Below are positions 56,792-64,000 of a DNA stretch of 64,000 nt, piece after piece. A model generated the notes under the pieces. The model made no database searches and was not told where the DNA came from. It saw only the letters and a program-made list of their open reading frames with translations. This stretch comes from Klebsormidium nitens (taxonomy: Eukaryota > Streptophyta > Klebsormidiophyceae > Klebsormidiales > Klebsormidiaceae): positions 62,001 through 126,000 of the forward strand of contig DF237123.1 in the NCBI GenBank assembly GCA_000708835.1, given 5' to 3'. How positions within the stretch are numbered: position 1 is the stretch's first letter; each line of letters begins with the position of its first letter. The position numbers were made by a program, and so were the translations under genes.

Positions 56792-58539
56792 CGACTGGCG
56801 AGACGCACGCGGTTACAAATAGGAACATTGAAGAGCTGGTCTCTGGAGCAGATGAGACCGCCACGAAAGCATAGGACGAGTTGATACCCATACAAGGCCG
56901 ATTTATGGAGCATGATATAAGTTGGTTGGGAGAGGTGGGCAGTCGCAGCAGAGATTTGAGTAGGGATGGCACTACGTGAATTGCTCGCAATGATTCGAGA
57001 TCAATTGATGGTCACACACAACGGGAACACACTGGCTGCACGCAAGAAATAATGATTCCTGGGACTCAAATAGGCCCGCATTTTGCCTGATTGCTTGCGC
57101 CTTGACAAAAATAGGCCCTGTACTTCAAACATTTTCAGAAGCTCGCGCAGGCACATGAGTTGGTACTTGACAATTGAGTTGTTGGCCTCAAGAGAAACCT
57201 GCTGAGCCAACCGTAGCACTCATTGTCATGTATTCATTGGAAGTGAATTTGAACGTATCATATGTATCCAAGTTCAATTTTAACAGGTCAAAGCTCCGAG
57301 ACACGACTGCATTGGATAAGGCAAATTCGAAAGAGTGGACCATGGTCAAGTTTTTTAAAGTCCTGTATATGTGACTGGTTCTCAAGTTCCGAAGCTAATG
57401 CCATGATCTGGCCAAGTCAGGTCATGTGCTTTTGGACGCGCTCAGTACCGTACGTCGCTTATAATTATGCAGCTTGCATGCTACAGGCCAGTCGACGAGC
57501 GCCTGTGCGATGCATACTAAGGCTCCTTAATTGAACTGAGTGCTGCCGGGCTTCAAAATAACTCATATATGATGTCCGGTCAAATGTTTACCAACTTTCT
57601 GGTGAATTGGCGGCCGTATAAGAATTCCACAATCACACATGCGGCACTGAGGCATGAAACTTAGTGGCATGCATGCAGCTCTATGCGGCGCTTACAAATA
57701 TTCTGGCGGCAAATTCGACACTTCCATCATGATCCAGAAAGGTAACCTTGTCACACTAGCTTACAGACTGCGTCCAATCTTGTAGACCGGCAACTGTCCA
57801 ATCAAATGATCCTATGAGAAGCTCTCAACCTAAGTACTGGCACGCGTCAAACGTACATGTACACGTGACTCTAGGGCGGGCTGACATGGATAGCGGGTAC
57901 ACGCGCGGCGCAGATGCTTCCGGCCAAAACTATCCCTTCGATACGAAACGAAGTGTAGTGCCCATCTGTACTAGCTTACTAATTTACTAGGCGGTTGCTT
58001 CATTGGGAAGGAATCTAGACTACGTGCCTGTATATGCACGCCCGACAATGATGCCACTCGTTTGTTTTCTACCAGCTTCCCCGTATGGTACAGGTGACAA
58101 CCCACGGCCGCCAGCACACACTCAGGCCCCGAAAGCGGCACCTGTTTCAAAGACATTGCAGTTTGAAGACGATGTCAGAAGCAGCTCTGCTTCGCGCCTC
58201 ACCATTCGCAGCAATGCTTTGCAGTACCAATGAGTGTATTCGGAACTCTCGCACCGAGGCAGGGGAGCCGTTTAGGTTGCTCCATTTTCTTGACGTTATT
58301 GGCAGTCACGACGTGGATGATCCTTATCAGAATGAGTCCAATGTGAGCTGATGCGTGCGCTTGATTTATGCTGGTGCTTTGTTTGATATTCTTGTGCCCG
58401 TTAATGCAGGGAAAGTCCACGAAAGCCGTATCCCCTGGAAAAGCTGGCTGCAGCACTTATAAAAAGTGTCTTACTCGAGAGGAGTCTGTTCATGAGCGGC
58501 TGCACAATATTACCTTGAGAAACAGAAAAAGAAGTAGTA
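56792..58539. other. No gene seen
   Basis: Intergenic DNA between convergent MATE and the extracellular-type gene. Short open frames (for example 58003-58233) have no supporting splice sites or family signal. The 57000-57960 part is AT-richer. Confidence 0.45.
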
Positions 58540-61500
58540 TCATTTTCCTTCATAGCTACATGAAGAAGAATGCAACTCAGGGGGATTGAAACCCATTTCA
58601 GACACAAGGACATGCGTGGAACGGCCGCAAAAGAGGTACAAAAGAAAACCTGAGCGAGCAGTGAAAGTTGTTTTCGTTCTGGCCTGAAACATCAAACAGG
58701 ATAACCACTGCGGTCCATGACACGGACTGCAAAATCCATCGCTTTTGGGGCTTGGTTCCAATCGAAGAAGTTGCTTGTTTTGGATCATGATTGTACAGAA
58801 ACCGACTCGTAGTAGAACAGTTGAGAATCAGCAAGAGCTCGGATCTCCTGTGCGTGTTCGGACACTTACCAGAAGCCGGAGCAGGGGCGGGCGCGGGAGC
58901 CTGCAGCAGCCGGCGTCCGTTGGCGCACGGCGTCGAAGCTGGAAAACACAACCAGACAGATCATGCGAAAGCGCAACTTATCGTAGAATTAGCGAGGCCA
59001 GGCGGAAGCGCAAAGATCGTAGACACTAAGGGATCAGGCGAAAGCGCAGAAGTTGGAGACACTGAGGGATCAGGCGAAAACGCAGAAATTGGAGACACTG
59101 AGGGATCAGGCGAAAGCACACAGTTACAAACACTTCGTGAATCAAGCGTAAGCCTACGGGAAAGCAAGAAATGGCGTGGAGGCCGATGTTTCCAGAACCG
59201 TTAAGAGGGTAACCTTCCCCGAGCAACATGAGCTATTTTGCCTTTGTATCAGATTGTGTCAAAAGAAAAGGAATTTGGTATGGACTACTGACTCGCAGGA
59301 ACGCAGGCTCCCAGCCTGGCAATGTCCGGGTTCAGCGGAACAGGGCCTCGCAGCTCGCACACCAGCCCGGGGGGGCAGTCGATGGGGAGAATGCTACCCC
59401 CCTGACGGCAGGCTGCGCACTCAACAAGAAGAACTTGTCAGGGTAAAAACCGCAAGTGGGCAGATCGGTATTTGAGCTCGATTGCAGTATCCCAAAGCGA
59501 TTGGTGTGAATACAGAAGCTACAGCAGACAGATTAGTCGTTTCTCGAGGACTGAGGGGATCCCTTCGTGTAAGAATATCCACTCCGAGAGGTTCGCCGCA
59601 TCTGAGAACCGCATATCAGTTAAGGCAGAGCGTTCAAAATTCTGCTGCTCACTTGCAGGAACGCAGACTCCCATCCTGACATTAGAAATAAGAAAGTTAG
59701 AGCACTCAAATCTAGTCTTAATGACTAAAGGCCGAGGGATCCCTTAGGGTGACCAAGAGCTTTGCCGCATCCGATAGCGGCGTATCGTTCAAGGCAGAGC
59801 GTTCAAATCTTTGCTGCTCACTTGCAGGAACGCAGACTCCCATCCTAGCGATGTCGGGGTTCGACGGAACGGGGCCTTCCGGCTCGCAGACGAGGCCTGA
59901 GGGGCAGTCGATGGGGGCGATGTTACCCCCCTGACGGCAGACTGGAGGACGCAGCAGAATAAGAGTGTCAAAAAGGACGGTGGATAGACTTGAGCATGCT
60001 AGATACTAGGGATCTGGTGGCCCTTTAACGGTAAGATGAGACACTTATGGGTCCGGTCCAAAGAGAAAGGCTAACGGGAATGATGATAAGGAAGCAAGCT
60101 AGAATTCCACGGTACATACTAGACTATTGATCGAAAGTGCTTCTGACCGTTCGTTGGCAGCACAAAGGTGCAGGAAACGAGATGGACTTCGAGGGCATAG
60201 GTATTGATAGCTTCTACCGGCGTGCATGAAGACCTGTGGATCTTTTTACTTCTTTTGAGGCCAACGGATGTTGGCAGAAGATCCCTTGAAGGCAAATTTA
60301 TAAGATAAGAAAGGAGGACAGGAGAGGAGGGTGTGAAGGAAGTGGGCGACCCTTACTAGGCTGCGTGACCGTCTTGGTCGCCTCCCCGAGCAGCTTCCGT
60401 GCTCCGAGGCCCAAGAGAGAAGCTGCACCAGAGAAAGATGGCGGCGTCGGCTCACAGGACGACGTCAGCTCGCAGGGCAAAGTTACCAACCCCTTGCAAT
60501 TCATCCAATGCTAAACTATGTTGGTTCTCTCTCAAACCCAAGAAAACAAACCTTTTTTTCTTATTGAAAACCCTCATAAAATACTGGAAGAGATCCTGAA
60601 TACTTCGTGGTAAGAGTGGGAGTGATTCTGCATCTTTCCCGACCTTTTTCCCTCAGCTCCGACACCCTCGAAGGCCCCGTCCGAAACTAACTGTTCGTAA
60701 GTAAAGCAACACGCTTCATTCGTGTGTCATTCGGGCGCCGGACCAGAAGGAGCTCTAAAAACAGAACCGGGGGAGCTTACCGAGCAGTCCCCCCGGCGCG
60801 GGCGCGGGCGCGCCCAGAAGCGAGGGGATTGAGGGAAGGGCCTGGTGCACTTTGCGCGCGCGCGCCTTCGCAGCTGCACTTCCTGTTACAGTGGGTGTGA
60901 GATTTCAAAGGGCACTAGTGGCTTCTTAGTTCCGACAGTCATCGGACAGACTACAATGCACCTTGAATTTCTGCCTCGGCGACCATTTTGCCCATTACTG
61001 CGGTAGCTGGTCGCCAAGGCGTTACGGTCACAGGACTCCCTGTTCGAAGGAAAGGCAGCATCAGAGAAGAGAAGTTGCAGGAAGAACCTTCTGATGTTTC
61101 AACGAGTGAAGGAAAGCAGAAGATGTCGAAGGAAAGGCGAACGAACATACGAGGTAGATCGAGTTGGTGTTTTTTCGACAGGAATCAAAGATGCAAGACT
61201 CAGCACAAACACACCGTTGAGGCGTTTCTCAATCAATAGCTTGCGTACTGTTCTTCATCGGCCATGTCATACTATGTGTATGAATCCAGAAGTTCTTTGA
61301 ATATTGAAGCAATATCACGACCGTGTCTCAAGAGGACTTTATCGAACATGACCTCCTCACAGGGTTAGGACGACCTTGCGATTTCATTGGGCTGTGCCAA
61401 ATACCAGCGGATTTGAAGGATGAAGATTGATTGGAATCGAAACTTACCCAGCAGCGTAACAGGTTCGTTCTCATCTTCCTTCTCAAGGATCCTTCGTCCC

Positions 61501-62103
61501 CCGGTCAGCGACCCTGAATAAGAACACAGAGGCAGGAAAGCGTTCAAAACTTGTTGTACCTTGTATGGCACCTAGCAATGGCTCTCGCAAGGAGCGGAAC
61601 ACGAGATTGAGGGCTGTATTCGTCAAACTCATTAGTCCAATCACACTTTCTGTAAAGTGGGCTCCTGTTTATGGGGCTGTCTAAGGATTTTCGTGCGTCA
61701 CGTCCAGGTGATTCAAAGCAACTCCGCTCAAGGATTCATTGGCTTCACCTGGTTGACTCCAACTCAGAAAGTTGCACTACTCTCGAATGAAAGGATCTAA
61801 GGGTTCTCGGCAACGTAGAACAGACAAAGTCCACCTTTCAAGGACGTGAACCCGATGCTTTGGAATCTCTTCATACTTCGTCGCAAAAAGTTGCTAAGCC
61901 GCTCCAGCCCATCACTGATGGTGATGGCCCTAAACTCTAGATTTTAAGATTCTTTTCCGAAACCCGTGCAAACAAAGCGCGTGCATTTGCGTGCAGGATG
62001 TTGACATTCTCACCGATCATTCCGAGGATTCCGCCCGGCGCGGGCGCCGGCGCCGGAACGGGGCTGATCTGGTGGAGCTTACGCGCGCCCGGGGAGGCGA
62101 CTC
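58540..62103 (-). CDS. Extracellular-type protein with PAPAP linkers and duplicated Cys-rich module (5' end not found)
   Basis: Minus-strand exons are 62103-62014, 61513-61448, 60873-60781, 60422-60357, 59941-59822, 59412-59293 and 58938-58870, with a possible last exon 58649-58540. Every internal exon both begins and ends in phase 1, the arrangement typical of shuffled extracellular modules. Content: VPAPAPAPGGILG; GGRRILEK; KVHQALPSIPSLLGAPAPAP; LGARKLLGEATK; two 40-residue Cys modules (CRQGG...PIDCP.GLVCE...PDIAR.G.CVPA); CANGRRLLQAPAPAPAPAS. A dibasic R[RK][LIV] motif recurs in five exons. Pro-Ala runs resemble hydroxyproline-rich cell-wall linkers of green algae. The start and signal peptide were not found. 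I do not recognise the Cys module family. Confidence 0.6.
59022..59165. repeat. 36-bp tandem repeat, about four units
   Basis: Units start at 59022, 59058, 59094 and (diverged) 59130, each like 'gacactgagggatcaggcga' plus 16 bases. It lies in the intron between two exons of the extracellular-type gene. The length is a multiple of three, so frames stay open (a 12-residue repeat on the plus strand), but no gene on that strand is supported. Confidence 0.85.
59540..59700 (-). repeat. Decayed copy of the donor edge of the first Cys-module exon
   Basis: Bases near 59620-59685 repeat 59787-59853: 'aaggcagagcgttcaaa', 'gctgctcacttgcaggaacg' and the end of the module are shared, about 170 bp apart. 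It holds only the last part of the exon plus donor, unlike the complete second module exon at 59412-59293. Confidence 0.85.
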
Positions 62104-62743
62104 CTGAGCAACGGAGAAGTTTGAGATAGTCTTTCAGTCCTCTGTCAGATTGAAGAAGAGCAGAGTTTGTCTGGTTAGAGGTTAGACGTTTTTGGTCAGA
62201 GGTTTGAACGTATTCGACGCCAGTACACCCATCCGTAATGGATAGGGACCTGCCGGGGGAGGAGAATATGGAAACGGGAATTCGTTTCTCAAGCATTGCT
62301 TTCGAGTTAGACAAGGCGCAACGAAGGCTTAGTGAGGGCAGCTAGTGACGTGGGTACTCGTGAAGCTGACGTGAGCAACCGTGCGGGGCATGAAGTTCCA
62401 GTGAACTTATCGTAAGTTTCCGCCGTGAAGACTGCAACCAAGTCCGGAAAGTCTGAAAGGAAGCCCTAGTCATAGTCACGAGTTTCTGAATTGTGAATGC
62501 TGGCGCAGGCGCCCGGGACTTAAGCTCTTGCAATAGCTGTCAGAACGTTTCTGGTAGAATTCTACGTCCAACATACAAGTGTATATATTCGGTTCGTTGA
62601 TTTTTGCCCAGTAGTCTGCCTAACGACTTCTTAATGCTCGGGTATTATTTATGGTACGTGTACTCGGCAGTAAAGTCGATTAGAAGTCTTGTTAGAGAAC
62701 CACAAGTGTGCGGCCCATGACAAGAATTATGTCTGCTGTTAGT
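62104..62743. other. Upstream of the PAPAP gene; a lone PAPA-like fragment
   Basis: A short minus-strand stretch near 62500-62520 reads SRAPAPAFTIQK. It may be a decayed relative of the PAPAP exons, or an exon whose borders I cannot fix. Nothing else is seen. Confidence 0.3.
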
Positions 62744-63436
62744 TTATCTTCTCAAGGTCGCCTCTCCCTGTAGTAAGAGGCGCATCCCGCCATTCCCTTT
62801 CTCCCGGTGCTTTGCCCCGGTCGCGACAGTGGTGCTCGCGCCTTGGACGGTGATAGTTGTGCTTGTGCCCGGTAGAAGTGAAACTGTGCCCGGTTGAAGT
62901 GAAGTGGCGCCAGTTAAACCGGGGCTGCTGACCAGGCTGGTTTCGGAGGGGGTTAAGCTAAACGTAGACGCCGTACCCGGTGCCGTAACCACCGGGTTAG
63001 AGGGAATGGTTACGCTAGCCGGAGGAACGACCACGACAGGGGCGGAGGTGGCAATTGACACCGGGGCGGCCGTGCCCAGAGGCTCCAGTGTGAAAGAGCC
63101 CGAGATCGCCCCGGTTGTGTCTTGCGTCCCGGTTAATGTCCCGCTTGGGCTACGAACCCCGTTTTGGGTTACAGGCGACACTCCTACAACGGCCGGGTTA
63201 GTGACCCCGGTTATCGAAGAAGCGACAGGTGAAACGGACACGACTGTGGAGGGGGAAATGAGTGACGTACCGGCGGCGGTAACTAGGGGCGGGGACAGCG
63301 CGCCGAGCGTTTCGGCGGGCGTACCTACGACTGAAACCGTCGGGGGGGAAGCGGCTGACGTCGTGATGACGGCAGTCGTCGAAGTCCCCGGGGGAGCGCA
63401 GTCGATGTTTATGTTGACGACGCCGTTTGGGGTCAT
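62744..63436 (-). CDS. Ser/Thr/Val/Pro-rich open reading frame, possible exon
   Basis: A 230-codon minus-strand frame from the ATG at 63436; the frame is open back to 63616. It is dominated by Ser, Thr, Val, Pro, Gly and Ala, starts MTPNGVVNINIDCAPPG, and ends in a more basic tail (KHREKGNGGMRLLLQ). This composition suits a mucin-like extracellular stalk. It may be an upstream exon or a neighbour of the PAPAP gene, but it ends in a stop and I found no good donor. The opposite strand is also open for 212 codons (62904-63542), so the strand is not certain. Confidence 0.4.
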   Translation of the reverse strand: MTPNGVVNINIDCAPPGTSTTAVITTSAASPPTVSVVGTPAETLGALSPPLVTAAGTSLISPSTVVSVSPVASSITGVTNPAVVGVSPVTQNGVRSPSGTLTGTQDTTGAISGSFTLEPLGTAAPVSIATSAPVVVVPPASVTIPSNPVVTAPGTASTFSLTPSETSLVSSPGLTGATSLQPGTVSLLPGTSTTITVQGASTTVATGAKHREKGNGGMRLLLQGEATLRR

Positions 63437-64000
63437 CGACTTAACCGTTGCGCAGTCTGTGCGGAGCTGCCTCTGGGAGCGTTGGGACTCTTGCGGGAGA
63501 ACTAGGTTGGGCTCGTCGCGTGTTTGGGGTTTCGTGCGGTGAAGGGTTGTGGCGGGGCGTGAGAGGGATTCGTCGTGTCCTGCGTGCAGGAATCGAGTCT
63601 TGGCTGAACACTCGTGTTAATGACGTGTTGTCTGACGTGTTGTTTTGCAGGACTTATCATCAGAGTGACGCGTGTTGGAAGTCCGACTGTATGCCCAGGA
63701 GCTGATAGTGGGTACTGGGTGATTTTAAAGGGAGCGATAGGGGCGTTGGGCATATACGATTCGAAGTCGAGTCGGGCGGAACAGGCGTGCACATGTGGGG
63801 GCTTAGGCGGACGTGAAGTCATAATCAAGCTTCGTTCGACCCGTGCATTCTGGCTCAGACAAGGTGAACACCCGAGACAAACACTTTAGAAACGAAAGGA
63901 TACATGTTTCGGCGAATGAGAAGGCAGAGGGTTTGACTACACTCTATATTTCTCGGGGAATGCAAGAGGCAATAGCGCCTAAGACCAAGGGGCAATGAGG

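Noticed and set aside
58791-59204. Plus-strand ORF with a 12-residue DTEGSGE repeat
   Set aside because: It comes from a 36-bp tandem repeat in an intron; no splice sites or neighbours support coding on that strand.
62904-63542. 212-codon plus-strand ORF opposite the Ser/Thr-rich ORF
   Set aside because: Equally long, but the neighbouring PAPAP exons are on the minus strand. Kept as an alternative rather than called.

Overview
The window is nuclear DNA from a plant-lineage eukaryote, most likely a streptophyte (charophyte) green alga. Genes are dense and intron-rich, with short GC-rich exons of about 60-530 bp, GT-AG introns and a few GC-AG introns. Three protein families look clearly plant-like: BIG-type ARF-GEF, plant-type DETOXIFICATION (MATE) transporter, and ribosomal protein eL18 of exactly 187 aa. 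An alga rather than a flowering plant is suggested by a WASH-complex subunit (SWIP/WASHC4) gene. The genus (Klebsormidium-like) is a guess.

Layout. (1) 432-10582, minus: the first 11 exons (826 codons) of WASHC4/SWIP; the gene runs off the left edge. (2) 11782-14354, plus: a three-exon gene for a 162-aa protein with a C-terminal membrane anchor. (3) 16926-20509, minus: complete five-exon eL18, with an intron directly after the ATG. (4) 21195-40290, plus: complete 31-exon BIG ARF-GEF (1836 aa). (5) 41590-42758, minus: small basic LLP/DUF2423 protein. (6) 44315-45578, plus: 3' part of an unrecognised gene. (7) 47596-50185, minus: glycine/proline-rich YPPx-repeat protein, with a possible alternative last exon. 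(8) 50920-56791, plus: complete seven-exon MATE transporter (661 aa). (9) 58540-62103, minus: a row of phase 1-1 exons for an extracellular-looking protein with PAPAP linkers and two duplicated Cys-rich modules. (10) 62744-63436, minus: a Ser/Thr/Val-rich ORF. All exon models were built by eye. Each complete model keeps reading phase across every junction and gives a total length divisible by three.

The most unusual signal is not a gene. At least 20 exon edges, in six genes on both strands, are accompanied in the adjacent intron by one to four decayed tandem copies of that same edge. Each copy carries the intron end, the splice site and about 30-130 bp of exon. Most copies duplicate the acceptor side and lie just upstream of the true exon; some duplicate the donor side and lie just downstream. 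Spacing is about 100-230 bp, and in the clearest array (BIG exon 24, five units) it is 168-171 bp. The copies are diverged, often frameshifted or stopped, so they are not an assembly stutter. The introns therefore hold stacks of decoy splice sites, and the same process may have made the two complete Cys-module exons near 59.3-59.9 kb.

Functionally, WASHC4 (endosomal actin), BIG (trans-Golgi/endosome ARF activation), MATE (membrane export) and eL18 (ribosome) are unrelated housekeeping genes. Two adjacent pairs are divergent and may share promoters: eL18/BIG, and the YPPx protein/MATE.
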